Shown here: positions 1-11,395 of the stretch, piece by piece
Layout of the letters: each line of letters starts with the position of its first letter
How positions within the stretch are numbered: position 1 is the first letter of the stretch
Source: Pseudomonas grandcourensis
GTDB lineage: Bacteria > Pseudomonadota > Gammaproteobacteria > Pseudomonadales > Pseudomonadaceae
Length of the DNA stretch: 64,000 nt
Direction: 5' to 3'
Assembly: GCF_039909015.1 (NCBI RefSeq)
Contig: NZ_CP150919.1
Span: 6,176,501 to 6,240,500 of the forward strand
Translations under genes and position numbers: made by a program
The notes under the pieces: generated by a model
The model's database searches: none
The model's input: only the letters and a program-made list of their open reading frames with translations
What the model was told of the DNA's origin: nothing

Positions 1-1
1 G

Positions 2-748
2 TGGAAACCGGCCAACACCGCCGACCCCAAAGGCGCGGTGATTATCATCCCGGGCGCCGGTGAAACCGTTGACTGGCCGCAAGCGGTCGGCCCTTTGCGG
101 CGAAAATTGCCGGATGCCGAATGGAGCAGCCTGAGTATCACCTTGCCTGATCTGCAAAGCGATGCCATTGCGCCACGAATCGTCGAAGCAGCGCCGGCTC
201 CCAAGGTCGCCGAAACCGGCAGTAAAGACTCAACCACCGCGGCCCCTATCGAACAGGTGGCCGGTGGCGAGGCCGATGTGGCCGACAAGCCCATTGCCGA
301 AACCACCGGGGAACAGTCCAAGGCAGATGCCGAGCGCATCTTTGCCCGGATCGACGCCGCGATTGCGTTCGCCGAACAGCAAAGCGCCCGCAGTATCGTG
401 GTGTTGGGACATGGTTCCGGTGCCTATTGGGCCGCGCGCTACCTGAGCGAGAAGCAGCCATCGCAGGTCGAAAAACTGGTGATGGTTGCCGCCCGGACAC
501 CTGTGGCGGCCACGCCCGGGCTGGCAGAGCTGACCCCGACCCTGAAACTGCCGACCGCGGATATTTTCTACAAGGACAACGCGCAGGATCGCAACGCAGC
601 ACTGGAACGCCTGCAGGCCAGCAAACGCCTGAAGTCATCGGCATTCAGTCAGGTCGCGCTCAAGGCGTTACCGGATACCAAAGCCGAACAGGAGCAACTG
701 TTCCGTCGGGTGCGGGGCTGGTTGAATCCACAGAACCCGGCGGACTGA
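2..748 (+). CDS. DUF3530 family protein (alpha/beta-hydrolase-like), 5' truncated
   Basis: The reading frame is open from base 2, so the gene begins before the window; about 248 C-terminal residues are visible. The frame contains a nucleophile-elbow-like GHGSGA motif in its middle part (VLGHGSGAYWAAR), preceded by a low-complexity Ala/Glu/Pro stretch, which fits the DUF3530 family of probable alpha/beta-fold hydrolases. No substrate is known to me. It is followed by a REP pair rather than another plus-strand gene, so it ends its transcription unit. The family call is by recognition and the hydrolase fold is inferred. Confidence 0.7.
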   Translation, partial: WKPANTADPKGAVIIIPGAGETVDWPQAVGPLRRKLPDAEWSSLSITLPDLQSDAIAPRIVEAAPAPKVAETGSKDSTTAAPIEQVAGGEADVADKPIAETTGEQSKADAERIFARIDAAIAFAEQQSARSIVVLGHGSGAYWAARYLSEKQPSQVEKLVMVAARTPVAATPGLAELTPTLKLPTADIFYKDNAQDRNAALERLQASKRLKSSAFSQVALKALPDTKAEQEQLFRRVRGWLNPQNPAD

Positions 749-762
749 CAGACCGAGGCGCG

Positions 763-858
763 ATCATCGCGGGCAAGCCACGCTCCCACAGGTTTCATGC
801 CGATCACAAAATTGCGAACGACACAAAACCTGTGGGAGCGAGCTTGCTCGCGATAGCG
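763..858. repeat. REP palindrome pair, inverted
   Basis: Two copies of the Pseudomonas REP core (GTGGGAGCGAGCTTGCTCGC type) face each other here, at about 768-792 (degenerate) and 829-856. They lie between the convergent ends of the DUF3530 gene and the djlA-like gene. Confidence 0.85.
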
Positions 859-886
859 GTATCACTGGCGACGCAAATTTTCCGGG

Positions 887-1654
887 CTAGCGAAAATCCC
901 GCCGCTCCCGAATCAGCGTATAGGCGTTATGCAGTTCCCGCGTTCGCTCAGTGGCCTCACGAACCTGCATCGCCGTCGCGCCAGTGCCGGCAATCTTGTC
1001 CGGATGATGACGACTGAGCAGGCGCCGATAAGCACGCTTGATCTGCGCCGGTTCAGCGGTGGCCGACACCCCCAAAAGCTTCAGCGCGTCCTGATAACTT
1101 GGCGCACTGTTGCCCAATGGCCGTTTCTGCGGCTCATAGTCGTGGGCCAAAGCCTGCACCTGATGGGGCGTCCAGCCCAGCCACTTGCCCCATTGGCCGA
1201 TCAATTGACGCTCACTGCTGCCGGCACGACCATCGGCCCAGACCATTCGCCAGCAGGCGCGCAACACACCTTCCGCCGCATGGGGCTGGGCACTCAGGCG
1301 ACGCAGATAGCCGCGCAGCCGGTCGCGGCCCGATTTGCCGCGATTGAACGCGGCAATTGCACGACGCTGGGCCGACTCGGACATCTCCAGCGAGCGCATT
1401 TCTGCCTGGGCCTGTTCTATATGCCCGGCTTTCACCTGGCCATCGCACTTGGCCAGGCGCCCCAACAGGACAAACAGCAATTCATCGTTACGCAGCACCG
1501 GGCGACCGCCCAGCTTTTCCCGCAAGTGCCCCCAGCTCTGCAGGTGCAAGCGCCGGTCCAGCGCCTGCCCCAACAACGCGCCGAGCATGGCCCCCGGAAT
1601 GCTGGCTATGGCAAAGCCTGCTCCGGCTCCGATAAGAGTCCCTGGCCACAGCAT
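887..1654 (-). CDS. djlA: DjlA-like co-chaperone with TerB and C-terminal J domain
   Basis: This 255-residue protein begins with a Gly/Ala-rich hydrophobic segment (residues ~4-30) that can serve as a membrane anchor. A TerB-like helical region follows (~50-165), then a C-terminal J domain (~188-255) containing the HPD signature (HHPDK) that stimulates DnaK ATPase. The type III J-protein order (TM, TerB, J at the C-terminus) matches DjlA. Only one base separates it from murU upstream, so it is the last gene of amgK-murU-djlA. Whether it works in envelope stress, as E. coli DjlA does, is inference. Confidence 0.85.
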   Translation of the reverse strand: MLWPGTLIGAGAGFAIASIPGAMLGALLGQALDRRLHLQSWGHLREKLGGRPVLRNDELLFVLLGRLAKCDGQVKAGHIEQAQAEMRSLEMSESAQRRAIAAFNRGKSGRDRLRGYLRRLSAQPHAAEGVLRACWRMVWADGRAGSSERQLIGQWGKWLGWTPHQVQALAHDYEPQKRPLGNSAPSYQDALKLLGVSATAEPAQIKRAYRRLLSRHHPDKIAGTGATAMQVREATERTRELHNAYTLIRERRDFR

Positions 1655-1655
1655 G

Positions 1656-3343
<1,688 letters not shown>

Positions 3344-3473
3344 TGCAAGGGTCTCCGACGGCGCTAGCCGTCAAGCGGGTCATGCTTTATTATCCAGCAT
3401 CTTTTTCAGACCATCGAGAGGCGTGCGGCCCACACCGCGGGCAGATGGCACGCAGGAAGCCCGGACTAATAAG

Positions 3474-6269
3474 ATGGCATTGAAATCCCCCGCGTTTCGT
3501 AAAAAATTTCCGTTGTTGGTTACCGGCAGTTTGCTGGCGCTGCAACCCCTTGCCACTTCCTATGTGGTCGCCGCGGAACAGTTTGACTGCTCAGTCTCTG
3601 CTTCGGGTTCCTGGGACTGCGCGCCAAAGACGCCGGCGGCTGCATTGCCACCGCGTCCCGTCCATGACGGCAGCACAGTTTCCGCCACCGGCGAAGCTCC
3701 GGCCGAGAACGGTTCCAGCGAAGACGCCGGCGCCAAGCCGGTGCTGGTCACCGAATCCAAAGGCCGTGGCCTGAAGTCGCGTAGCGCAGACTACAGCCAC
3801 CTCGACTGGGTTCCCCGCGAGCAGCTTACCGCCGCACAATTGGCCGAAACCGGTCCTTATTGCTCTGGTTCCTATATCGAACCGATTCGTCCTGGCATGG
3901 ATGACAAGACGAATAAAAGTGACGCTCCAACCTTTATCGGCGCAAAAGCCTCCCGCTATAAGCAGGATGAGCAAGTTGCGACCCTGGCCGGCGACGTTGT
4001 CATGCGTCAGGGCAGCATGCAGGTCGAAGCCGACGAAGCCAACCTGTACCAGGCCGAAAGCCGTGGCGACCTGAACGGCAACGTGCGCATTCGCGACAAC
4101 GGCGCCTTGATCGTCGGCGACCACGCCGACGTGCAGCTCGACACCGGTGAAGCCAAGGTCGACAACGCCGAATACGTGATGCACAAATCCCGCATCCGCG
4201 GTAATGCGCTGTACGCCAAACGTGCCGAGAACGCGATCATCCGCCTCAAGGACGGTACGTACACCACGTGCGAACCGAACAGCAACGCCTGGCAGCTCAA
4301 GGGCAACAACATCACCCTGAACCCGGCCACCGGTTTCGGTACCGCGACCAACGTGACGCTGCGGGTCAAGGACATTCCGGTCCTGTACACGCCGTACATC
4401 TATTTCCCGATCGACGACCGTCGCCAGTCCGGCTTCCTGCCGCCGACCATCGGCACCGGCAGCGATACCGGCTTCATGCTGGTCACCCCGTACTACTTCA
4501 ACCTGGCGCCGAACTACGATGCCACGTTGTACCCGCGCTACATGGAAAAGCACGGCTTGTTGATGGAAGGCGAATTCCGCTACCTGACCAAGTCCAGCGA
4601 AGGCCAGTTCGGTGCGGCGTACCTCAACGACGAAAGCAACGAACGCGACAAGCAGAGCGACGCCGAAAAAACCCGCTACATGTACAACTGGCAGCACAAA
4701 GGCGGTCTCGACTCGCGAGTGCTGACGCAAGTCGACTACACCAAGATCAGCGATCCGTATTACTTCCAGGATCTGCAGACCGACCAGATTGGCGTGAAAA
4801 GCCAGGACTACGTGAACCAGCAGGGCTCTGTCACCTATCGCGGCGACAGCTATACCGCTCGCGTAAATGCCCAGGCCTATCAACTGGCGACCGTTTCGAA
4901 CATTACACCGTACGACCGTTTGCCGCAGATCACCTTCAATGGCGCGCTGCCATATCATCCTGAAGGTTTGAACTTCTCCTATGAAACCGAAATTGTTCGG
5001 TTTGACCGGGATCTGCAGACCGGCAATTACTCCGATGAAGACGGTAATGTGTCGACACGTATTGATAACAACGTTAAAGGTCTGGCTCGCGCCAATGGCG
5101 ACCGGCTCAACCTTGCACCGGCTGTCAGCCTGCCACTGAACTGGACCTACGGATTCCTGAAGCCAAAGCTCAAGTACCAGTACACACAGTATCAACTGGA
5201 TCTGGACAGCATCGGCAAATCTGATATTGCTAAGCAATCTGCACAGCAGGACAAGCTAAGCGGTACCTTCGACAGCAACCAGAACCGCAGCGTACCGATC
5301 GCCAGCATCGACAGCGGCTTGTACTTCGATCGTAATACCCAGTATTTCGGCAAGAACTACCGCCAGACCCTCGAGCCGCGCCTGTTCTACCTGTACGTGC
5401 CCGAGGTCGACCAGGAAGACATCCCGGTTTTCGATACCAGCGAATACACCTTCAACTATGCGTCGCTGTTTCGTGACAACCGTTTCTCCGGCTCCGACCG
5501 TGTCGGCGACGAAAACAAACTGTCCCTGGGCGTGACCAGCCGCTGGATCGAAGACAGCGGTTTCGAGCGCCAACGCATCAGCGTCGGCCAGGCCATGTAC
5601 TTCAAGGACCGCGAGGTTCAGTTGCCTGGTGTCAATCCAAAAACCCGCGCCGATGCCCAAGCCAGCGTTTCGCCGTACGCACTGGAATACGAGTATCGCT
5701 GGAACCGCGACTGGCGCACCACGGCCGACTACAACTGGGACCCGGACAGCCGCAGCCCTCGCTCGGGCAGCGCGATGTTCCACTACCAGCCTGAAGACAA
5801 CCCGAACAAGGTTATCAACGCCGGCTATCGCTATCGTAACGACCAGGTGATCTACAACCAGAACACCGGTCAATGGCAGTTTGGTGGTGACTACGGCACC
5901 CCTGGCACTCCTGGCTTCGTGAAGGACTACTACAAGATCCAACAGCACGACTTCTCGGTGATCTGGCCGGTCGTGCCTCAATGGAACGCCATCACCCGCT
6001 GGCAGTATGACTACAACCGCAACCGCACCCTGGAAGCCTTCGGTGGCTTCGAGTACGACAACTGCTGCTGGAAACTGCGCCTGATCAACCGTTACTGGGT
6101 TTCCTATGACGAGTTCAGTCAGGAAGCACCGCAAAACGAAAAAGGCGACCATGGCGTCTTCCTCCAAATTGTTCTGAAGGGGCTCGGCGGCCTGACTGGC
6201 GCCAAAGTAGAGAGCTTCCTCGACAAAGGCATTCAAGGTTATCGTGAACGTGAAGACCAAGCTTTCTGA
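3474..6269 (+). CDS. lptD: LPS-assembly protein LptD
   Basis: LptD is the outer-membrane beta-barrel that inserts LPS together with LptE. I chose the ATG at 3474 (931 residues) over an in-frame GTG 51 bases upstream because it gives a normal start: a basic [12 protein letters not shown] n-region, a hydrophobic core, and signal cleavage near VVAAEQ. An OstA/LptA-like jellyroll follows at about residues 165-290 and the barrel occupies the rest, with alternating aromatic strands. Cysteines lie in the N-terminal FDCS/WDCAP region and in a late NCCW, consistent with the disulfide-dependent plug arrangement. Its 3' end overlaps surA by 26 bases; SurA is the chaperone for this barrel. Confidence 0.95.
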   Translation: MALKSPAFRKKFPLLVTGSLLALQPLATSYVVAAEQFDCSVSASGSWDCAPKTPAAALPPRPVHDGSTVSATGEAPAENGSSEDAGAKPVLVTESKGRGLKSRSADYSHLDWVPREQLTAAQLAETGPYCSGSYIEPIRPGMDDKTNKSDAPTFIGAKASRYKQDEQVATLAGDVVMRQGSMQVEADEANLYQAESRGDLNGNVRIRDNGALIVGDHADVQLDTGEAKVDNAEYVMHKSRIRGNALYAKRAENAIIRLKDGTYTTCEPNSNAWQLKGNNITLNPATGFGTATNVTLRVKDIPVLYTPYIYFPIDDRRQSGFLPPTIGTGSDTGFMLVTPYYFNLAPNYDATLYPRYMEKHGLLMEGEFRYLTKSSEGQFGAAYLNDESNERDKQSDAEKTRYMYNWQHKGGLDSRVLTQVDYTKISDPYYFQDLQTDQIGVKSQDYVNQQGSVTYRGDSYTARVNAQAYQLATVSNITPYDRLPQITFNGALPYHPEGLNFSYETEIVRFDRDLQTGNYSDEDGNVSTRIDNNVKGLARANGDRLNLAPAVSLPLNWTYGFLKPKLKYQYTQYQLDLDSIGKSDIAKQSAQQDKLSGTFDSNQNRSVPIASIDSGLYFDRNTQYFGKNYRQTLEPRLFYLYVPEVDQEDIPVFDTSEYTFNYASLFRDNRFSGSDRVGDENKLSLGVTSRWIEDSGFERQRISVGQAMYFKDREVQLPGVNPKTRADAQASVSPYALEYEYRWNRDWRTTADYNWDPDSRSPRSGSAMFHYQPEDNPNKVINAGYRYRNDQVIYNQNTGQWQFGGDYGTPGTPGFVKDYYKIQQHDFSVIWPVVPQWNAITRWQYDYNRNRTLEAFGGFEYDNCCWKLRLINRYWVSYDEFSQEAPQNEKGDHGVFLQIVLKGLGGLTGAKVESFLDKGIQGYREREDQAF

Positions 6270-7566
6270 TTGTCTGCGCCCGCTGATGCTGGGCGCGCTG
6301 TTCCTGAGTACGGCGGCCAGTGCCGCTGTACAGTCCATCGATAAAGTGGTGGCCATCGTCGACAACGACGTGGTCATGCAGAGCCAACTGGACCAACGCG
6401 TTCATGAAGTTCAGCAAACCATCTCCAAGCGTGGTTCTGCCGTGCCGCCGGCCAGCGTGCTGGAGCAGCAGGTACTAGAGCGCCTGATCGTCGAAAACCT
6501 GCAATTGCAGATCGGCGAGCGCTCCGGTATCCGCATTACCGATGAAGAGTTGAACCAGGCTGTCGGCACCATTGCCCAACGCAACAACATGTCGGTCGAG
6601 CAGTTCCGCGCCGCCCTGACTCGCGACGGTCTGTCCTACGACGACGCACGTGAGCAGATTCGCCGCGAAATGGTCATCAGCCGCGTACGCCAGCGTCGGG
6701 TCGCCGAACGCATTCAGGTCTCCGAGCAGGAAGTGAAGAACTTCCTCGCATCCGACCTGGGCAAAATGCAGCTGTCTGAAGAGTTCCGCCTGGCCAACAT
6801 CCTGATTCCCACGCCGGAAAGCGCCAACTCCGACGCGATTCAGAATGCAGCCAAACAGGCCGATGCGATTTACCAGCAGCTCAAGCAAGGCGCTGACTTC
6901 GGTCAGTTGGCAATCGCCAAGTCTGCCAGCGAAACCGCACTGGAAGGTGGTGACATGGGCTGGCGTAAAGCCGCTCAATTGCCTCCGCCGTTCGATCGTC
7001 TGTTGAGCACCATGCCGGTGGGTGATGTCACCCAGCCAATGCGCACCCCGGGCGGCTTCATCATCCTGAAGATCCTCGAAAAGCGCGGCGGCCAGACCCA
7101 GATGCGCGACGAAGTGCATGTGCGCCACATCCTGGTCAAGCCGAGTCCGATTCGCGACGAAGCAAAAACCAAGGCCCTGGCGGAGTCGCTCTACAGCCGT
7201 ATCGAGGCTGGCGAAGACTTCGGCGAGCTGGCGAAAAGCTACTCGGAAGACCCGGGTTCCGCCCTCAACGGCGGCGACCTGAACTGGATCGACCCGAGCG
7301 TACTGGTGCCCGAGTTCCGCGAAGTGATGGCCAAGACCCCGCAAGGTCAGCTGTCCAAGCCGTTCCAGACACAATACGGCTGGCATGTCCTGGAAGTCCT
7401 TGGCCGTCGCGCCACCGACAGCACTACACAGGCTCGCGAACAGCAAGCAATGACCGTTTTGCGTAACCGCAAATACGACGAAGAGCTGCAGACCTGGCTG
7501 CGTCAGATCCGTGACGAAGCGTACGTGGAAATCAAACTCCCTGGCGCCGACCAGGCAGCACAGTGA
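6244..7566 (+). CDS. surA: Periplasmic peptidyl-prolyl isomerase/chaperone SurA
   Basis: The 440-residue protein has a signal peptide ([14 protein letters not shown], cut before [15 protein letters not shown]). After the SurA N-terminal helical domain come two parvulin (PpiC) domains at about 170-275 and 285-385, and a C-terminal helix. It chaperones outer-membrane proteins through the periplasm. The GTG start at 6244 lies inside lptD, giving translational coupling with a major client. A start a few codons later would also be possible. Its stop overlaps the pdxA start (GTGA). Confidence 0.95.
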   Translation: MNVKTKLSDCLRPLMLGALFLSTAASAAVQSIDKVVAIVDNDVVMQSQLDQRVHEVQQTISKRGSAVPPASVLEQQVLERLIVENLQLQIGERSGIRITDEELNQAVGTIAQRNNMSVEQFRAALTRDGLSYDDAREQIRREMVISRVRQRRVAERIQVSEQEVKNFLASDLGKMQLSEEFRLANILIPTPESANSDAIQNAAKQADAIYQQLKQGADFGQLAIAKSASETALEGGDMGWRKAAQLPPPFDRLLSTMPVGDVTQPMRTPGGFIILKILEKRGGQTQMRDEVHVRHILVKPSPIRDEAKTKALAESLYSRIEAGEDFGELAKSYSEDPGSALNGGDLNWIDPSVLVPEFREVMAKTPQGQLSKPFQTQYGWHVLEVLGRRATDSTTQAREQQAMTVLRNRKYDEELQTWLRQIRDEAYVEIKLPGADQAAQ

Positions 7567-8552
7567 AAACCCAACGTTTCGCGCTGACACCCGGCGAACC
7601 GGCAGGCATAGGTCCCGACCTGTGCCTGCTGCTCGCCTCGCAAGCCCAGCCTCACCCCCTGATTGCCATTACCAGCCGCGACCTGCTCATCGAGCGGGCC
7701 GCGCAACTGGGCGTGGCTGTCGATTTGCTGCCGGTCACACCGGACAACTGGCCGGATGCACCCGCGCCAGCCAACAGCCTGTATGTCTGGGATACACCGC
7801 TCAATGCCAAGGTCGTCGCCGGGCAACTGGACAAGGCCAATGCCGCCTTCGTACTGGAAACCCTGACCCGCGCCGGCCAGGGCTGCCTGGACGGAGATTT
7901 CGCGGGTATGATTACCGCGCCGGTGCACAAGGGCGTCATCAACGAATCCGGCATCGCCTTTTCCGGGCATACGGAATTCCTCGCCGATCTGACCCACACC
8001 GAGCAAGTCGTGATGATGCTGGCCACACGCGGTTTGCGCGTAGCCCTGGTGACCACTCACCTGCCCCTTCGCGAGATTGCCGACGCAATTACGCCGGAGC
8101 GTCTGGAACGCGTCACGCGGATCCTGCACGCCGACTTGCAAAACAAGTTCGGCATCGCCCGGCCACGCATCCTGGTCTGCGGGCTCAACCCCCATGCCGG
8201 CGAAGGCGGACACCTGGGCCATGAAGAAATCGATATCATCGAACCCACATTAGAGCGCCTGCGCGGCGAGGGCATGGACCTTCGTGGTCCCCTGCCCGCC
8301 GACACTCTGTTTACCCCAAAATATCTGGAGCACTGCGATGCGGTGCTGGCGATGTACCATGACCAGGGCCTGCCGGTGCTGAAGTACAAAGGCTTCGGCG
8401 CGGCAGTCAACGTGACCCTCGGCTTGCCGATCATCCGCACATCGGTCGACCACGGCACAGCCCTGGACCTGGCCGGCAGCGGCAAGATCGACACCGGCAG
8501 CCTGCAAGTCGCCCTGGAAACCGCCTACCAGATGGCCGAGACCCGTTTATGA
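7563..8552 (+). CDS. pdxA: 4-hydroxythreonine-4-phosphate dehydrogenase PdxA
   Basis: This enzyme has 329 residues and belongs to the PdxA family (NAD-dependent oxidative decarboxylation in pyridoxal-phosphate synthesis). Characteristic stretches include [12 protein letters not shown] at the N-terminus, the metal/substrate histidine region [10 protein letters not shown], and [15 protein letters not shown] near the C-terminus. The start is GTG, overlapping surA by 4 bases; its own stop overlaps rsmA by 4 bases (ATGA). The surA-pdxA-rsmA-apaG-apaH order is the classical gammaproteobacterial arrangement. Confidence 0.95.
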   Translation: MKTQRFALTPGEPAGIGPDLCLLLASQAQPHPLIAITSRDLLIERAAQLGVAVDLLPVTPDNWPDAPAPANSLYVWDTPLNAKVVAGQLDKANAAFVLETLTRAGQGCLDGDFAGMITAPVHKGVINESGIAFSGHTEFLADLTHTEQVVMMLATRGLRVALVTTHLPLREIADAITPERLERVTRILHADLQNKFGIARPRILVCGLNPHAGEGGHLGHEEIDIIEPTLERLRGEGMDLRGPLPADTLFTPKYLEHCDAVLAMYHDQGLPVLKYKGFGAAVNVTLGLPIIRTSVDHGTALDLAGSGKIDTGSLQVALETAYQMAETRL

Positions 8553-9358
8553 CCGAGCAATACCAACACAAGGCGCGCAAACGCTTTGGCCAGAACTTCC
8601 TGCACGATGCCGGCGTTATCGACCGCATCCTGCGCTCCATTCATGCCAAGGCAGAAGACCGCCTGCTGGAAATCGGCCCGGGCCAGGGCGCACTGACCCA
8701 AGGCCTGCTCAGCAGCGGCGCGCAACTCGATGTGGTGGAGCTGGACAAGGACCTGATCCCGATCCTCAACCAGCAGTTTGCCGGCAAGAGCAACTTCAAC
8801 CTGCATCAGGGCGATGCGCTGAAGTTCGACTTCAACAGCCTCAATGCCGCGCCAGGCAGCCTGCGAGTGGTCGGCAACCTGCCGTACAACATCTCCACGC
8901 CGCTGATTTTTCACCTGTTGCACAACTCGCACCTGATCCGCGACATGCACTTCATGCTGCAAAAGGAAGTGGTCGAGCGCCTGGCTGCCGGTCCTGGTGG
9001 TGGTGACTGGGGCCGCTTGTCGATCATGGTTCAGTACCACTGCCGGGTCGAGCACCTGTTCAACGTCGGCCCGGGCGCGTTCAACCCGCCGCCGAAAGTC
9101 GACTCGGCCATCGTGCGCCTGGTGCCCCACGCGGTACTCCCGCACCCGGCCAAGGATCACCGCCTGCTGGAACGCGTCGTGCGCGAAGCGTTCAACCAGC
9201 GCCGCAAAACCCTGCGCAACACCCTCAAGCTGCTGATGAGCAATGCCGAAATCGAAGCCGCCGGCGTCGACGGCAGCCTGCGTCCCGAGCAACTCGACCT
9301 GGCCGCGTTCGTGCGCCTGGCCGACAAGCTCAGCGAACAAAAGCCTGCCGCAGACTGA
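8549..9358 (+). CDS. rsmA: 16S rRNA dimethyladenosine transferase RsmA (KsgA)
   Basis: The 269-residue SAM-dependent methyltransferase dimethylates the two adjacent adenosines near the 3' end of 16S rRNA. Visible signatures are FGQNFLHD at the N-terminus, the SAM loop [10 protein letters not shown], and the catalytic NLPYNIS motif (about residues 110-116). It starts with an ATGA overlap with pdxA. This is the methyltransferase, unrelated to the RsmA/CsrA RNA-binding regulator of the same name. Confidence 0.95.
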   Translation: MTEQYQHKARKRFGQNFLHDAGVIDRILRSIHAKAEDRLLEIGPGQGALTQGLLSSGAQLDVVELDKDLIPILNQQFAGKSNFNLHQGDALKFDFNSLNAAPGSLRVVGNLPYNISTPLIFHLLHNSHLIRDMHFMLQKEVVERLAAGPGGGDWGRLSIMVQYHCRVEHLFNVGPGAFNPPPKVDSAIVRLVPHAVLPHPAKDHRLLERVVREAFNQRRKTLRNTLKLLMSNAEIEAAGVDGSLRPEQLDLAAFVRLADKLSEQKPAAD

Positions 9359-9473
9359 CAGGCGATGAGCGCTATCGGGTAGGACGCCACTCTGGTCTAC
9401 TACCCGATACTTGGCCTAGACTGAACCCCAACAGCTACGCCCCGCGTCCCGCTTCGTTTTTAAGGCCCCTTGC

Positions 9474-9854
9474 ATGTCCGATCCTCGCTATCAGGTCGAC
9501 GTCAGCGTCGTCACCCGCTATCTGGCAGAACAATCGCAACCCGAGCACGAGCGCTTTGCCTTCGCCTACACCATCACCGTGCAAAACAATGGCGAAATGC
9601 CCGCCAAACTGCTTTCACGACACTGGGTCATCACCGATGGTGACGGGCATGTCGAAGAAGTGCGCGGCGCAGGCGTCGTCGGCCAGCAACCGCTGATCGA
9701 CCCCGGCAAGAGCCACACCTACAGCAGTGGCACGGTCATGACCACCAAGGTCGGCACCATGCAAGGCACCTATCAGATGCTGTCCGACGACGGCAAACAT
9801 TTCGATGCCATCATCGCGCCCTTCCGCCTGGCGGTGCCCGGAGCCCTGCACTGA
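9474..9854 (+). CDS. apaG: ApaG protein
   Basis: ApaG is a 126-residue beta-sandwich (DUF525) protein. The family-typical core is visible as [20 protein letters not shown] and a Gly-rich [12 protein letters not shown] loop, followed by the TYSSGT and GTMQGTYQM segments. The biochemical role is not settled; it is nearly always coupled to apaH. Its stop overlaps the apaH start (TGATGG), so the two are translated together. A 115-base spacer separates it from rsmA, so it may have its own promoter. Confidence 0.92.
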   Translation: MSDPRYQVDVSVVTRYLAEQSQPEHERFAFAYTITVQNNGEMPAKLLSRHWVITDGDGHVEEVRGAGVVGQQPLIDPGKSHTYSSGTVMTTKVGTMQGTYQMLSDDGKHFDAIIAPFRLAVPGALH

Positions 9855-10735
9855 TGGCAACCTACGCTGTCGGTGACCTGCAAGGCTGTCTTCAAGCCCT
9901 GCAATGCCTGCTCAAACAAGTGGCGTTCGACCCACAACGGGATCGTCTGTGGCTGGTGGGCGACCTGGTCAACCGCGGCCCGCAGTCGCTGGAAACCTTG
10001 CGCTTCCTCTACAGCATTCGCGAATCGTTGGTGTGCGTACTCGGCAACCACGACCTGCACCTGCTGGCGGCCGGACGCAACATCGAACGCCTGAAGAAAG
10101 CCGACACCCTGCGCGAGATCATTGAAGCGCCCGATAGCGCCGAACTGCTCGAATGGCTGCGCCAGCAAAAGCTCATGCACTACGACGAACAGCGCAACCT
10201 TGCACTGGTCCATGCCGGCATTCCACCACAGTGGTCGCTGCGCAAAGCCTTGAAATATGCTGCCGAAGTCGAGACCGCCTTGCGTGATGACAACCTGTTG
10301 CCGCCCTACCTCGATGGCATGTACGGCAACGATCCGGCGAAATGGGACAACGACCTCAAAGGCGTGACGCGCCTGCGGGTGATCACCAACTATTTCACGC
10401 GCATGCGCTTTTGTACTGCCGAAGGCAAACTCGACCTCAAGAGCAAGGAAGGCCTCGATACCGCACCGCCTGGCTACAAGCCCTGGTTCCAGCACAAGGA
10501 ACGCAAGACCAAGAACCTGAAGATCATCTTCGGTCACTGGGCAGCGCTGGAAGGCAACGTCGAAGAGCCAGGTATCTCGGCCCTCGACACCGGTTGCGTC
10601 TGGGGCGGCGCCCTGACCCTGATGAACGTCGACAGCTTTGAGCGCCTGTCCTGCAAATGCGACGAACACGGTCATGCCGTGCCGCCAGTCGCCTCATTCA
10701 TTCCCCAAACATCGCCAGCCAGCGCCCCGCGCTAG
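9854..10735 (+). CDS. apaH: Symmetrical bis(5'-nucleosyl)-tetraphosphatase ApaH
   Basis: This 293-residue metallophosphatase hydrolyses Ap4A to two ADP and removes Np4 caps from RNA. The calcineurin-type metal ligands are in VGDLQGCL (6-13), [16 protein letters not shown] and a later VHAGIPPQW. It is slightly longer than the enterobacterial enzyme because of a C-terminal tail. It is the last gene of the lptD-to-apaH run; glpE follows 33 bases later and may be co-transcribed. Confidence 0.94.
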   Translation: MATYAVGDLQGCLQALQCLLKQVAFDPQRDRLWLVGDLVNRGPQSLETLRFLYSIRESLVCVLGNHDLHLLAAGRNIERLKKADTLREIIEAPDSAELLEWLRQQKLMHYDEQRNLALVHAGIPPQWSLRKALKYAAEVETALRDDNLLPPYLDGMYGNDPAKWDNDLKGVTRLRVITNYFTRMRFCTAEGKLDLKSKEGLDTAPPGYKPWFQHKERKTKNLKIIFGHWAALEGNVEEPGISALDTGCVWGGALTLMNVDSFERLSCKCDEHGHAVPPVASFIPQTSPASAPR

Positions 10736-10768
10736 ACTGCCCATTCAGCCGAGCCACAGGAGCCCGCC

Positions 10769-11098
10769 ATGAGCGAATTCAAACGTATCCCCCCGGAACA
10801 GGCCCAGGCCCTGCGCGAACAAGGCGCAGTGGTGGTCGACGTCCGCGATCCGGCCACTTTTGCCGCCCTGCACATCGCAGGCTCGAAGCATCTGGACAAC
10901 CACTCCCTGCACGCCTTCATCCAGGGTGCCGACCTCGATGCACCGACCGTGGTGGTCTGCTATCACGGCAATTCCAGCCAGGGCGCGGCCGCCTACCTGA
11001 TCAGCCAGGGCTTCTCCGACGTCTACAGCATGGATGGCGGATTCGAGCTGTGGCGTACGACGTATCCTGCGGAAACGGCTCAAGGCACCACTGAATAA
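10769..11098 (+). CDS. glpE: Thiosulfate sulfurtransferase GlpE
   Basis: A single rhodanese domain of 109 residues. The active-site loop CYHGNSS begins with Cys64 and matches the six-residue loop of sulfurtransferases (not the longer Cdc25 type). GlpE transfers sulfane sulfur from thiosulfate to cyanide or thioredoxin in vitro; its physiological partner is uncertain. A good ribosome site (ACAGGAG) sits 7 bases before the ATG. Confidence 0.9.
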   Translation: MSEFKRIPPEQAQALREQGAVVVDVRDPATFAALHIAGSKHLDNHSLHAFIQGADLDAPTVVVCYHGNSSQGAAAYLISQGFSDVYSMDGGFELWRTTYPAETAQGTTE

Positions 11099-11142
11099 TT
11101 TTTTTGTAACGTTGCAAGCCCCGGCTCCCGCGGGCTGGCGCA

Positions 11143-11296
11143 GTGGCAGACGAACGGTCTGCCACAACAAATTACGTATCTCGCCTTTACCTCCCGAATT
11201 CCCAACTATCCTTAAGCCCAGGCCATCCAAAACAGGGGAGAGCCGGTACACCGGCGCACGGGTCATCGGGAGTAGCTTTCGGAGTAGTCAGCTCCG
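11143..11296 (+). promoter_or_regulatory. Structured leader upstream of prkA
   Basis: The 297-base spacer between glpE and prkA holds no gene. It contains a perfect 9-bp hairpin (GTGGCAGAC/GTCTGCCAC, loop GAACG, 11143-11165), a GCCGG-TACA-CCGGC hairpin (11242-11255) and CGGAG/CTCCG (11280-11296). GGGAG/GGAG motifs recur between 11235 and 11312. The first hairpin lacks a T-run, so a simple terminator for glpE is unlikely. I did not find a convincing sigma-54 promoter. Confidence 0.4.
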
Positions 11297-11395
11297 GGAG
11301 AGTTCTGGGGGGTAAACAGCAATCGCCTGTTCGGTTGCTGCCAGCATCGACTGAGTGATCCGGCGTCGGCTCCACGTATCGAGCGAGGTGACGTC

